From Sphingobacterium sp. SGR-19 (GTDB lineage Bacteria; Bacteroidota; Bacteroidia; Sphingobacteriales; Sphingobacteriaceae), in NCBI RefSeq assembly GCF_011043555.1, contig NZ_JAAKGS010000010.1:148716-212715 (forward strand): a stretch of 64,000 bases of DNA. The letters are read 5' to 3'. The notes beneath the pieces were generated by a model. The model ran no database searches, was not told the DNA's origin, and saw only the letters and a program-made list of their open reading frames with translations. A program made the translations under genes and the position numbers. This document shows, piece after piece, positions 35,627 to 44,110 of this stretch; within the stretch, counting starts at the first letter, position 1; every line of letters begins with the position of its first letter.

Positions 35627-35675
35627 ATATCAGCTTCAGACATACATATTTGTCTTTCGTTAGACCATCTGAAAT

Positions 35676-35698
35676 ATCCGTTTAATCTTCAAACGGAT
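35676..35698 (+). terminator. Possible terminator after the LytTR gene
   Basis: 8-bp perfect stem ATCCGTTT/AAACGGAT with a 7-nt loop; the tail is only TTGTGCTT, so it may be inefficient. Confidence 0.45.
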
Positions 35699-35727
35699 TT
35701 GTGCTTCCTATGAAAGGGATATTTCTG

Positions 35728-35735
35728 TAATTTTG
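35728..35735 (+). promoter_or_regulatory. -7 promoter box, serine hydrolase gene (leaderless type)
   Basis: TAATTTTG ends exactly 4 nt before the ATG at 35740. Confidence 0.6.
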
Positions 35736-35739
35736 GGGC

Positions 35740-37185
35740 ATGATTCGTATATTATTTTTCTTATTGTTGACGTGCACTGCGCTGACGGGACTGGGACAAA
35801 CAAAGACAGAAGAAGCCAATCGGGCCGTTTTCAATAAAATAGAGTTTTTCATCAACACACAGATGACAGATTCTATCTACAACTTAGCCTCTGAAGCTTT
35901 TAGGGAGCAGGTTAGTAAAGACCAACTCGCCTTTATGTTACAAAATCTTTATCAACTAGGTAGAATAATAGATGTGGAAGTGGAAGATTTTAAAGGCCAG
36001 ACTGCTACTTATCGAGTATCTTTTACAGCAGAACGTCAACTGCTCGCCAAATTAGCTGTAGATAGTACGTTTCGTTATACGACATTAGCTTTTACTGCTA
36101 CTGACAATAGTACCAAAAAAGTTGAAAAACCGGAAAAAGAAGAGGTGATCAGTCAGGTCGCAACCGAAACTCGGTTAGACTACTATATAGATTCCGTAGC
36201 TAATACCTATATCAGAAAAGGGAACACACAATCTTTGTCAATAGCCGTTTTTCACAAAAACAAATACACAACATTTTTGTACGGTGAGACGGAGAAGGGA
36301 AACAATACGCTTCCCACAGAAAACACGTTATATGAAATTGGATCAATAACTAAAGTTTTTACTGCGACATTACTTGCTGATCTCGTCACAAAGGATGTTA
36401 TTCGGTTGGATGACTCTATAATGTCCTTTTTACCCGATTCAGTTTCTTCTAATCCGGCATTAAAAGGAATTACGTTCAAAACCTTAGCTAACCATACTTC
36501 AGGGCTTCCTCGTATGGGAGATAACTGGAACCGCGTAGCTGGATACAATGAGAAAGATCCATTTGCTACTTATGACCAAAAAGCACTTTTCAGCTTTCTG
36601 AAAAATTACAAAGCGTCGCGTGAGCCGGGCGAAGAGTATGAGTATAGCAACCTAGGCTATGGCTTGTTGAGCGAACTAATCGCTATTGTCTGCAAAAAAA
36701 ACTACATCCAGTGTTTAGAGGAAACGATTTTGAAACCTTTACAACTTAACCATACAACCGACAAGCCGGATGCAAAAAAACAACAGATAATTTCTCCTGG
36801 ATTAGATAAAGAAGGAAATACAACACCATTATGGAATTGGGAAGCCTTGATAGGGGCCGGCGGCCTAAAATCCAACATAAGAGATCTTATGCTATTTGCG
36901 GTGGAGCAATTTAAAATGCCGGAAAACGAATTGCAGAAAGCAATGGCCTTAACGAGACAATTTACTTTTTTCACACCGGAAAATCTGGACATTGGGCTAG
37001 CCTGGCGTATAAGTATGATGGAGGATGGAATTATATACTTCCACCACACCGGAGGAACAGCGGGTAGCAGCTCGTTTGTCGGGCTTTCTCCAGACACAAA
37101 AACAGCAGTGGTCATTTTATCCAATGCTTCCGAAAGTGTACTTCCAATCAGTAGGGAAATTATGGAGAAATTGTTAGCAGAGTAG
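35740..37185 (+). CDS. Class C-like serine hydrolase (beta-lactamase family) with N-terminal DUF3887-like domain
   Basis: 481 aa. Signal peptide ending 'ALTGLGQ'. Residues 25-120 resemble the DUF3887 'FNKIEFFINTQMTDSIYNLASEAFREQVS' region; residues 145-480 are a serine beta-lactamase/transpeptidase-like domain: S202-x-x-K205 ('GSITKVFTA'), Y-x-N ('EYSNLGYGLLSEL') and 'HHTGGTAGSSSF' (KTG-equivalent). Such proteins include esterases, D-aminopeptidases and carboxypeptidases; lactam resistance is not implied. Periplasmic. Confidence 0.9.
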   Translation: MIRILFFLLLTCTALTGLGQTKTEEANRAVFNKIEFFINTQMTDSIYNLASEAFREQVSKDQLAFMLQNLYQLGRIIDVEVEDFKGQTATYRVSFTAERQLLAKLAVDSTFRYTTLAFTATDNSTKKVEKPEKEEVISQVATETRLDYYIDSVANTYIRKGNTQSLSIAVFHKNKYTTFLYGETEKGNNTLPTENTLYEIGSITKVFTATLLADLVTKDVIRLDDSIMSFLPDSVSSNPALKGITFKTLANHTSGLPRMGDNWNRVAGYNEKDPFATYDQKALFSFLKNYKASREPGEEYEYSNLGYGLLSELIAIVCKKNYIQCLEETILKPLQLNHTTDKPDAKKQQIISPGLDKEGNTTPLWNWEALIGAGGLKSNIRDLMLFAVEQFKMPENELQKAMALTRQFTFFTPENLDIGLAWRISMMEDGIIYFHHTGGTAGSSSFVGLSPDTKTAVVILSNASESVLPISREIMEKLLAE

Positions 37186-37239
37186 GTTAAAGCCCATCAT
37201 AAAGGTAAATTCACACTCGAAAGTATCCAGAAAATTACC

Positions 37240-37247
37240 TAAATTTG
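37240..37247 (+). promoter_or_regulatory. -7 promoter box for purN
   Basis: TAAATTTG, 39 nt upstream of the GTG start at 37287. Confidence 0.5.
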
Positions 37248-37286
37248 GGTAAAAATCAACTTTAACACATAAAAAGACACATTATC

Positions 37287-37862
37287 GTGAAAAAACGCAT
37301 TGCTATTTTTGCTTCCGGCTCGGGTTCAAATGCACAGAAAATTATGGAGCATTTTAAGTACTCCAATCTGGCCGAAGTAGCTTTGGTGTTGAGCAATAAT
37401 CCTGAGGCCTATGTTCTACAACGCGCCGATAACTTCGAAATTCCGTCTCATATCTTTGACAAGAGAACGTTCTATGAAACAAATGAAATCATCGATATTT
37501 TAAAACGTTTAGAAATAGATATCATTGTTTTAGCCGGTTTTTTATGGTTGGTTCCAGAAAATCTTCTAAAAGCATTTCCAAATAAAATCATCAATATCCA
37601 TCCAGCCTTACTGCCTAAATATGGTGGCAAAGGCATGTACGGTGATAGGGTACATAAAACTGTTCTTGAAGCTGGAGACGAAGAACACGGCATCACCATC
37701 CATTTTGTTAACGAAAAATTCGACGAAGGAGAGATTATTCACCAAGCGAAATTCAAGATTGAACCGGACGATACGTTGGACGTCATCAAGTTTAAAGGAC
37801 AGCAATTGGAGCATCAATATTTCCCGAAAATCATTGAGAATTTATTAAAGAAATATAATTAA
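37287..37862 (+). CDS. purN: Phosphoribosylglycinamide formyltransferase
   Basis: 191 aa from a GTG start. 'IAIFASGSGSNAQKIMEHF' is the GAR-binding loop; 'NIHPALLPKYGGKGMYGDRVHKTVLEAGDEEHGITIHFVNEKFDEGEII' holds the catalytic N-x-H...D triad. Formylates GAR in step 3 of purine synthesis. purH follows 100-130 bp later with its own candidate promoter. Confidence 0.97.
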   Translation: MKKRIAIFASGSGSNAQKIMEHFKYSNLAEVALVLSNNPEAYVLQRADNFEIPSHIFDKRTFYETNEIIDILKRLEIDIIVLAGFLWLVPENLLKAFPNKIINIHPALLPKYGGKGMYGDRVHKTVLEAGDEEHGITIHFVNEKFDEGEIIHQAKFKIEPDDTLDVIKFKGQQLEHQYFPKIIENLLKKYN

Positions 37863-37876
37863 GCCCAATAAATTCT

Positions 37877-37884
37877 TATCTTTG
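37877..37884 (+). promoter_or_regulatory. -7 promoter box for purH
   Basis: TATCTTTG, about 105 nt upstream of the preferred purH start. The leader that follows contains the inverted repeats at 37909-37958. Confidence 0.5.
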
Positions 37885-37908
37885 TCACTCCAAAAAATAG
37901 GGCAATGA

Positions 37909-37958
37909 AATACCCATGTTTAATTTAAACAAACGCGAATACATATAGTTTGGGTATT
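37909..37958 (+). promoter_or_regulatory. Inverted repeats in the purH leader
   Basis: AATACCCA (37909-37916) and TGGGTATT (37951-37958) pair perfectly across a 34-nt loop that itself contains the palindrome GTTTAATTTAAAC (37918-37930). Could be an operator or leader hairpin; no T-run follows. Confidence 0.4.
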
Positions 37959-37989
37959 CCATATGGCCTTAAAAGATAAAAAATTACAT

Positions 37990-39516
37990 ATGAATCATCC
38001 TGTTAAAATTAAAAATGCTTTGGTGTCGGTATATTACAAAGACAACTTAGCCCCCCTGATTAAACTACTAAATAAATACGGAGTCACTTTTTACTCTACA
38101 GGTGGTACGGAAGCATTTATCCGTGAACAGGGCGTCGACGTTGTCGCAGTCGAAGATTTGACCAGCTACCCTTCTATTCTCGGTGGTCGTGTAAAAACGT
38201 TACACCCGAAAATATTTGGAGGTATATTGGCACGTCGGCCTTTAGCAGGTGATCAGGAACAATTGGCACAATACGAAATTCCTGAAATTGACCTTGTTAT
38301 TGTGGATTTATACCCATTCGAAGAAACCGTAGCTTCGGGTGCTCCCGAACAAGATATTATCGAAAAGATCGATATTGGCGGTATCTCTTTGATCCGTGCC
38401 GCTGCTAAAAATTTTAACGATGTGGTGATTATCTCCTCCAAAAGCGATTACCAGGAGCTTGAAGGTATGTTGGCTACACAAGATGGACAAACGACATTGG
38501 AACAGCGTAAAGAATTTGCAAAACGCGCGTTTAATACGTCCTCTCACTACGACACCGCAATTTTTAACTATTTTAATCAAGAAGGTCCGCTTTCTGTTTT
38601 CAAGCAGTCGGTGCAACAGGCGCAGGCACTGCGATACGGTGAAAATCCACATCAAAAAGGAACTTTCTTCGGTAACTTGGAGGCTATGTTCGACAAGTTA
38701 AACGGGAAAGAGCTTTCTTACAACAATTTGGTAGATGTAGACGCAGCCGTTGCTATCATTGATGAGTTTAACGATCCTACGTTTGCCATTCTAAAACATA
38801 CAAACGCTTGCGGTGTGGCTTCGCGTTCTACCATTAAACAAGCGTGGATAGATGCACTGGCATGTGACCCTGTATCGGCATTTGGAGGTGTATTGATTAC
38901 CAATGGGGAAATTGATCAGGAAACTGCAAACGAAATCAATAACCTTTTCTTTGAAGTACTTATCGCCCCATCTTATACAGAGGGTGCTTTACATGTGTTA
39001 ACGGCAAAGAAAAACCGTATCATTTTAAAACGCAAGGATGTTCAGCTACCTAAAGAGCAGTTCAAAACGTTATTGAATGGCGTTATCGTACAGGATAAGG
39101 ATCATACGGTAGAGGGCCCTGAAGAGATGACAACGGTCACTGAAGTTCAACCAACAACAGCGCAATTAAATGATCTGTATTTCGCAAATAAGATTGTAAA
39201 GCATACCAAATCGAATACGATTGTTTTTGCCAAGAACAATACCTTGGTTGCTTCTGGCGTTGGGCAAACATCACGCGTCGATGCGTTAAAACAGGCTATT
39301 GAAAAAGCACAATCTTTTGGTTTTGATATTAAAGGAAGTGTAATGGCTTCTGATGCTTTTTTCCCATTCCCTGATTGTGTAGAAATAGCAGGTGATGCAG
39401 GTGTAGCCGCTGTATTGCAACCGGGTGGTTCTATTAAAGATCAACTATCTATTGATATGGCCAATGAAAAGGGTGTGGCGATGGTCATCACCGGTGTAAG
39501 ACATTTTAAACACTAA
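37990..39516 (+). CDS. purH: Bifunctional AICAR formyltransferase / IMP cyclohydrolase
   Basis: 508 aa from the ATG at 37990 (MNHPVKIKNALVSVYYKDNL); an upstream in-frame ATG at 37963 would add nine residues not typical of the family. IMP cyclohydrolase domain: 'FYSTGGTEAFIREQGV' and 'VKTLHPKIFGGILARRP'; AICAR transformylase domain: 'LRYGENPHQKG', 'TFAILKHTNACGVA' (Lys-His catalytic pair), 'VSAFGGVLITNGEI' and 'SDAFFPFPDCVEIAGDAGV'. Last two steps of IMP synthesis. Ends at a terminator. Confidence 0.97.
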   Translation: MNHPVKIKNALVSVYYKDNLAPLIKLLNKYGVTFYSTGGTEAFIREQGVDVVAVEDLTSYPSILGGRVKTLHPKIFGGILARRPLAGDQEQLAQYEIPEIDLVIVDLYPFEETVASGAPEQDIIEKIDIGGISLIRAAAKNFNDVVIISSKSDYQELEGMLATQDGQTTLEQRKEFAKRAFNTSSHYDTAIFNYFNQEGPLSVFKQSVQQAQALRYGENPHQKGTFFGNLEAMFDKLNGKELSYNNLVDVDAAVAIIDEFNDPTFAILKHTNACGVASRSTIKQAWIDALACDPVSAFGGVLITNGEIDQETANEINNLFFEVLIAPSYTEGALHVLTAKKNRIILKRKDVQLPKEQFKTLLNGVIVQDKDHTVEGPEEMTTVTEVQPTTAQLNDLYFANKIVKHTKSNTIVFAKNNTLVASGVGQTSRVDALKQAIEKAQSFGFDIKGSVMASDAFFPFPDCVEIAGDAGVAAVLQPGGSIKDQLSIDMANEKGVAMVITGVRHFKH

Positions 39517-39524
39517 ATATTAGG

Positions 39525-39550
39525 GGCGGTGCATTGGTTGTTGCACTGCC
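39525..39550 (+). terminator. Terminator of purH
   Basis: GGCGGTGCA/TGCACTGCC stem (one G-U) with an 8-nt loop and TTTTATT tail; lies just before the convergent MBL gene's stop. Confidence 0.8.
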
Positions 39551-39555
39551 TTTTA

Positions 39556-40509
39556 TTAAGCCGATAATATATCGCGAACAATAAGCTTTCCGTCGAAATG
39601 TTTTTTTAAATATCTTCCATCCCCATGGATTGTCCATACCTGTTTAGGCTGTACATTGTCAATGAAATATAAGATATCGTTCCAATCTACGTGATCAGAA
39701 ATATAGATTTCAATATCATTTTGTCTTTGTAAGCGCTCCCAACCTGAAGCAAATGCTCTCAATACATTTTTTGCCTTAAAATAACTGTTGAATGTAAGTG
39801 GTGGAACCAAATAAATTTTGTTGGTACTCCCCTCTTTCATCGCTTTACGGTTGTATAAAGTATACCGAAGAGACTTGTATCCTAACTGGTTATATAATTT
39901 ATGAACAGGATACATTTTATGATGCACCAATACCTCTCGTTCTGGAAGTAAGTCATTTATCAATGCTGTTAGTCGCTGTGCTTTGCCTAAAGTATAACAC
40001 CCCAACATAATGTTGCTTGGTCTATCTTTCAACTTTAAGATTTCCTTTTCCACGTCCGGATGTGAGACGGCGGGATTAGCAAAGGTCGATTCGGTGATCA
40101 GGATATCAGCCTGTGTCAATACAATTCGTTCACAGGTAGCATCTTCCTGTAATTTGTAATCGCCCGTATATAGATACTTTACACCTTGATACTCCATCAA
40201 TACCTGGGCAGAGCCTAATATATGTCCTGCGGGGAAAAAGGTAATATTTACATTTCCCAGTGCAAAAGTACGCCCGAATGTTATCACTTCAAGATTATTT
40301 TCCGTCATTTTTGGGAACTTATTTTTCATGAATGCAAATGTAGCAGCCGTGGCATACATCATTTTATGCCCATTGGTAGCATGGTCACCGTGCGCATGCG
40401 ATATGATATTTTTCACTACGGGGCACATCGCATCAATATAAAAATCACCATACCGACAATAATAGCCGATATCATCTTTTATCAAAAAATCCTCGAAAAT
40501 TTCATTCAT
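39556..40509 (-). CDS. Metallo-beta-lactamase-fold exonuclease-like protein
   Basis: 317 aa. Zinc motif 'HAHGDHATNGH', plus 'FFPAGHILGSAQVLMEYQGVKYLYTGDY' and 'ITESTFANP', the arrangement of beta-CASP/SNM1-like nucleases such as the ligase-associated DNA exonucleases. The C-terminal 'SDHVDWNDILYFIDNVQPKQVWTIHGDG' is the RMMBL-like motif. No ligD or lhr neighbour, so the ligase-associated assignment is uncertain. Overlaps coaE by 4 nt (last gene of a ybbR-coaE-MBL unit). Confidence 0.82.
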   Translation of the reverse strand: MNEIFEDFLIKDDIGYYCRYGDFYIDAMCPVVKNIISHAHGDHATNGHKMMYATAATFAFMKNKFPKMTENNLEVITFGRTFALGNVNITFFPAGHILGSAQVLMEYQGVKYLYTGDYKLQEDATCERIVLTQADILITESTFANPAVSHPDVEKEILKLKDRPSNIMLGCYTLGKAQRLTALINDLLPEREVLVHHKMYPVHKLYNQLGYKSLRYTLYNRKAMKEGSTNKIYLVPPLTFNSYFKAKNVLRAFASGWERLQRQNDIEIYISDHVDWNDILYFIDNVQPKQVWTIHGDGRYLKKHFDGKLIVRDILSA

Positions 40510-41102
40510 GCTTTTCGCCCTTCTAGAAATTGCCTGTGTAGGGATAATATCTGCGGAAGTAAAGGAGTCAATCCATCATTTACTATAGTAAAATCCGTGA
40601 GTTTTTGCTTTTCTTCGTCTGGCAGTTGTTTGTTTATGCGATCCAATACTTCTTCTCTACTTATTATATCCCGTTGCATAACACGAGCAATACGAATATC
40701 TGTTGGTGCTATCACCAAGATAGTGTAATCGAGCTTTTTATATGAACCGCTTTCAAAAAGTAGTGCTGCTTCTTTCAATGAATACGGAAAGGTTTGCGAA
40801 AGTGCCCAATCTTCTCCATGTTGAATCACGATAGGGTGTACAATGGCGTTCAGTTTATTCAGTTTTTCTTTATCTCGGAACACCTTTGAAGCCAGATAAG
40901 CACGATCCAGATGCCCGTCAATATCATAAACTTCTTTTCCAAATTCCAATATCAATGCGCTCTTGATAGCTGGATTGGTATTCATCAATTCTTTGGCCTC
41001 TTTATCCGCATCATAAAAGGGCACGCCGAGCGCTTTGAAAACTTTCGCTACGTAGCTCTTTCCTGAACCTATACCTCCTGTAATACCAATCTTCAACCCC
41101 AT
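40506..41102 (-). CDS. coaE: Dephospho-CoA kinase
   Basis: 198 aa. P-loop 'GITGGIGSGKSYVAKVF', lid and substrate motifs 'VPFYDADKEAKELM', 'HPIVIQHGEDW', 'AALLFESGSYKKLDYTILV'. Final step of coenzyme A synthesis. Four bases downstream of ybbR and overlapping the following MBL gene, so translationally coupled. Confidence 0.96.
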   Translation of the reverse strand: MGLKIGITGGIGSGKSYVAKVFKALGVPFYDADKEAKELMNTNPAIKSALILEFGKEVYDIDGHLDRAYLASKVFRDKEKLNKLNAIVHPIVIQHGEDWALSQTFPYSLKEAALLFESGSYKKLDYTILVIAPTDIRIARVMQRDIISREEVLDRINKQLPDEEKQKLTDFTIVNDGLTPLLPQILSLHRQFLEGRKA

Positions 41103-41105
41103 AAT

Positions 41106-42053
41106 CTATCGTCTAACAAAAAAATCAACATTCTGTGGTTCTATACTAACAACATGACAATGTTCGGGCACTTTTGTTAGGATCACCGGCAAATTCTGGA
41201 CTTTATTCTTTTCCCAATTTTCCATATCTACCACAGCCTCAAAATCTCGGGAGGACCATTTATTATAATCTTTCAACGATACCAAAAAAGTAACTTTAAT
41301 CTTGCTCGGCAAGGTTCGAACGGATGTATACCTCGAAGCATTCTCCACCTTTAGCGGTAGCTCGATCACTTTTTCCGTAATTTCTCCTACCGGAATGGTG
41401 ATCTCCGAAAATGTAGGATAGATCGTTATGTTGTTTTTTTGATGTTTATTTAAATAGGCAATGGTGCGCACATCTGTTGCTATCTCGGTACCTCGAATGG
41501 TGTCAGTTTCCAAATAATCGATATTCGCAACATCTTCTAGTGGTCCCGTTACCGTCACATATTCGGGATTTGCCCGTGTATCACCGATAATGCCATATTG
41601 CTTCTTAAATTGTATATTATATAACGGGCGGACAGGTACCTTTCTTTGTGTCTGCTTAGAAAAATCAAAATACAAGGTATCTGGTATCACACCAATCACC
41701 TGGTTATCTACTGGAAACTGCCGATTGATGTATCCCAATTGATTCGCAAAAACAATATAATTCCTCGTTCTTAATCCACTTAAATCGACTTGAATGTGTG
41801 GTGTATCAGGTCGAAGTCTTTTCATGAACATCTTCCAACCACTCATTCTCATCCGGATACCAACCGTATCTGATTGCAATGGATGAAATGCCTTGTTCTC
41901 CGGAATATTCACATAGGAAATACCTGCGTCGATACGAAATGTCTGCTCCGTGGAAACGGCAAACAACAACCACGCGATAAAGGAAATTCCCAAACATCGC
42001 AAAAATATGGCGATTTTTCGGCGTTTTGTCTTCGTAATGCGAGGTTGTGCCAT
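41106..42053 (-). CDS. YbbR-domain membrane-anchored protein
   Basis: 315 aa from the ATG at 42053 (MAQPRITKTKRRK); the GTG six bases upstream is part of the spacer after the promoter box. One N-terminal helix ('FLRCLGISFIAWLLFAVST') then YbbR-like beta repeats ('ITKVPEHCHVVSIEPQNVDFFV' at the end, 'VRPLYNIQFKKQYGIIGDTRANPEYVTVTGPLEDVANI' in the middle). In Firmicutes YbbR/CdaR regulates the diadenylate cyclase CdaA; no cdaA gene is adjacent here. Confidence 0.85.
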   Translation of the reverse strand: MAQPRITKTKRRKIAIFLRCLGISFIAWLLFAVSTEQTFRIDAGISYVNIPENKAFHPLQSDTVGIRMRMSGWKMFMKRLRPDTPHIQVDLSGLRTRNYIVFANQLGYINRQFPVDNQVIGVIPDTLYFDFSKQTQRKVPVRPLYNIQFKKQYGIIGDTRANPEYVTVTGPLEDVANIDYLETDTIRGTEIATDVRTIAYLNKHQKNNITIYPTFSEITIPVGEITEKVIELPLKVENASRYTSVRTLPSKIKVTFLVSLKDYNKWSSRDFEAVVDMENWEKNKVQNLPVILTKVPEHCHVVSIEPQNVDFFVRR

Positions 42054-42058
42054 AACCA

Positions 42059-42066
42059 CAAAAATA
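42059..42066 (-). promoter_or_regulatory. -7 promoter box for ybbR-coaE-MBL (leaderless type)
   Basis: TATTTTTG on the minus strand, 5 nt before the ATG at 42053. The A/T palindrome of repeat copy C lies just upstream. Confidence 0.6.
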
Positions 42067-42079
42067 GTGATTTTTAATT

Positions 42080-42203
42080 ATCCTTTTTTTAGAAAAAAGG
42101 ATACAAAAAAGCGTCACTTCGGATATTTGAAATAAAGTTCGTGCAAAAAACAAATTTGTGCAAACTTCAAATATCCGGATGTGACAATAGAGCTCAAGGA
42201 TGG
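42080..42203 (-). repeat. Structured dispersed repeat, copy C
   Basis: Read on the minus strand: CCATCCTT (from 42203), main stem GTCAC..TTTGAA (42185-42166) with TTCAAA..GTGAC (42131-42113), then a perfect A/T palindrome ATCCTTTTTT-CTA-AAAAAAGGAT (42102-42080). The stems differ from copy B at both the outer (GTCGC/GCGAC) and inner (TTTTAC/GTAAAA) ends, yet pairing is kept. Confidence 0.75.
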
Positions 42204-42235
42204 GATTGTATAAGCAATATTAGATTAGTACTATA

Positions 42236-42272
42236 AAAAAAGAGAGTGTTTCGCTGAAACGCTCTCTTTTTT
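42236..42272 (-). terminator. Terminator of nusB-DUF1573-yajC
   Basis: A 17-bp stem (one G-U) around a 3-nt loop GCT; both flanks are A/T runs, so it may work both ways. Confidence 0.9.
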
Positions 42273-42291
42273 AATGTCGTAGAAACTGATT

Positions 42292-42612
42292 TTATTTCTT
42301 TACGGTTTCACCGTTAGCAGCTCTGGAAGCATCTAAAGCAACAGCAGATTTATCAAAACGGATTTTCACACCAGACCCCACATCTACTAGGAAAGTCGTC
42401 TCGCTAACCTCCACAATACGTCCGTGAATTCCCGCTGTTGTCACAATCTTTGAGTTTACACCCAATTCTTCAATATATTTTTTATGGTCTTTTTGTTTCT
42501 TCATCTGCGGTCTAATCATAAAGAAATAGAATACCACAACAATCAGAATCATCGGTAAGAAACTCATCAATCCACCGCCTCCGGGTGCTGCTTGTAATAA
42601 CGTAGTTATCAT
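42292..42612 (-). CDS. yajC: Preprotein translocase subunit YajC
   Basis: 106 aa. Gly-rich start, one membrane helix 'FLPMILIVVVFYFFMIRPQMKKQKDHKKYIEELGVNSKIVTTAGIHGRI' and a small C-terminal cytoplasmic domain, matching YajC. An accessory of SecDF in protein export; secDF is not in this window. Last gene of the nusB-DUF1573-yajC unit. Confidence 0.93.
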   Translation of the reverse strand: MITTLLQAAPGGGGLMSFLPMILIVVVFYFFMIRPQMKKQKDHKKYIEELGVNSKIVTTAGIHGRIVEVSETTFLVDVGSGVKIRFDKSAVALDASRAANGETVKK

Positions 42613-42667
42613 ATTATATATAAATTAAAAGTTACATGTTAAATTATCTATTAAAAGCAATACGCTC

Positions 42668-43099
42668 TTATTTCGATAAAACCTCACCTTTCAATTGAAT
42701 GGTGGTGACACGATTGTCAGCGTTGGAAACAATCGTCACAATTTTTTGCTGTTTACCTACTTGCCCATTACTATCAAAACTGACTTTTACTTTGCCAGAT
42801 TTTCCAGGAAGAACAGGAGTTTGCGTGTATGACGGCGTTGTACAACCGCACGATGCAGAAACTTGTGATAGGATTACGGGGGCTGTTCCAGTATTGGTGT
42901 ATGTATACTCGTGCTCCACAATTTCACCTTCTTTCACCTGTCCAAAATCAAAAACTGACTCAGCAAATTCAATTTGACCTCCTTTAGCTGCTTCATTCGT
43001 TAACGTATCTATCGATTGCTCCTCTTTGTTCCCTGAATTTCCGCAGGACATCAAGGTCGCTAATACAGCACAAACAAAAAATGATTTCAGTATATTCAT
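42668..43099 (-). CDS. DUF1573 lipoprotein
   Basis: 143 aa. Lipobox 'ATLMSCGNS', then an Ig-like DUF1573 domain 'AESVFDFGQVKEGEIVEHEYTYTNTGTAPVILSQVSASCGCTTPSYT'. Probably periplasmic or surface-exposed; no known biochemical role. Ends four bases before nusB's coding region in operon order nusB, DUF1573, yajC. Confidence 0.9.
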   Translation of the reverse strand: MNILKSFFVCAVLATLMSCGNSGNKEEQSIDTLTNEAAKGGQIEFAESVFDFGQVKEGEIVEHEYTYTNTGTAPVILSQVSASCGCTTPSYTQTPVLPGKSGKVKVSFDSNGQVGKQQKIVTIVSNADNRVTTIQLKGEVLSK

Positions 43100-43103
43100 A
43101 TTG

Positions 43104-44051
43104 TTAATCTTTTAGTCCTCTACCTGTTTTTTGAATACGTCCTTGTTGTGCCAACTCGGCAAGTATCTTATCCAAGATACCGTTGATAAATGTATTGCTT
43201 TTAGACGTACTAAATGCTTTTGAAAGCTCTATATATTCATTAATTGTAACCTTTACCGGAATTGTTGGAAAGTTAATTAACTCACAAATTGCCATACGCA
43301 TCAATAGCGTATCGACCAATGCTATACGATCGGCTTCCCAGTTCTTCGTCTTAACAGAAATTAATTTCTGATATTCATCACCGTAACGGATAGTTTGCTT
43401 TAAGAGTTCCACGATAAACTCTCCGTCCTCTTCCCAGTTAGGTGTTAAATCCGCCAATTTGTTTTGTGTCGGATTTTCGCTACTGAAATTTTTAAACGTT
43501 TTAGCCACCATAGCCTGTAACACTTCCCTGTCGACAGGCCAATTGATAAACTTCGCTTCGAAAACCTGTTCAATTTCGGGCGATTTCAAAATGATTCTCT
43601 TGAAGATAAACTTGATAATATCTTTCTCCGCAGCAATAGACCTATCTTCCTGCTGCAGATAAGCCATATATTCAGGTGAATCTTTCAATTGCGCAAAGAT
43701 AGAACGTACTATTTCGGGATCGAACGTCCAGGAAACCTTGTATCTCTTTACATTTTCCAGATAGGTTCTATTTTGCCTTAGTGATTCTATAAAACTATTG
43801 CTATTCAATTTTGTCGTATAGATCTTATCCGTTTCGGTCGGCAAAAACTTATTGGCTCTTCCCTCTGCATCAATTAGTACGTATTCAGCTACTTCATCAA
43901 GTAGATTCAGTGTCCAAATATACATCTGGTTAACTTCGTCAACACTGGTTAACAGTATTTTCTCGAAATCTTTCACTTGTTTATCTTGTGATAAACTAAA
44001 CGCATACAGCGTCTGCATAACTTTCACCCTCAGGTGCCTTCTATTAAGCAT
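43104..44051 (-). CDS. nusB: Transcription antitermination factor NusB, long form
   Basis: 315 aa, about twice E. coli NusB (139 aa). The C-terminal half carries the NusB/RmtB-fold hallmarks 'WEADRIALVDTLLMRMAICELINFPTIPVKVTINEYIELSKAFSTSKSNTFINGILDKIL'. The N-terminal extension ('RRHLRVKVMQTLYAFSLSQD') is common in Bacteroidota. Acts in rRNA antitermination with NusE. Confidence 0.93.
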   Translation of the reverse strand: MLNRRHLRVKVMQTLYAFSLSQDKQVKDFEKILLTSVDEVNQMYIWTLNLLDEVAEYVLIDAEGRANKFLPTETDKIYTTKLNSNSFIESLRQNRTYLENVKRYKVSWTFDPEIVRSIFAQLKDSPEYMAYLQQEDRSIAAEKDIIKFIFKRIILKSPEIEQVFEAKFINWPVDREVLQAMVAKTFKNFSSENPTQNKLADLTPNWEEDGEFIVELLKQTIRYGDEYQKLISVKTKNWEADRIALVDTLLMRMAICELINFPTIPVKVTINEYIELSKAFSTSKSNTFINGILDKILAELAQQGRIQKTGRGLKD

Positions 44052-44110
44052 AATTTAATTTAAAGAACGATTGTATATAAATAAGAACGTATTATACTTC
44101 CTAAATCCAC

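Noticed and set aside
35740..37185. Antibiotic-resistance beta-lactamase
   Set aside because: SxxK, YxN and HTG motifs only show the serine hydrolase fold shared by many peptidases and esterases; DUF3887-like N-terminus is not typical of resistance enzymes.
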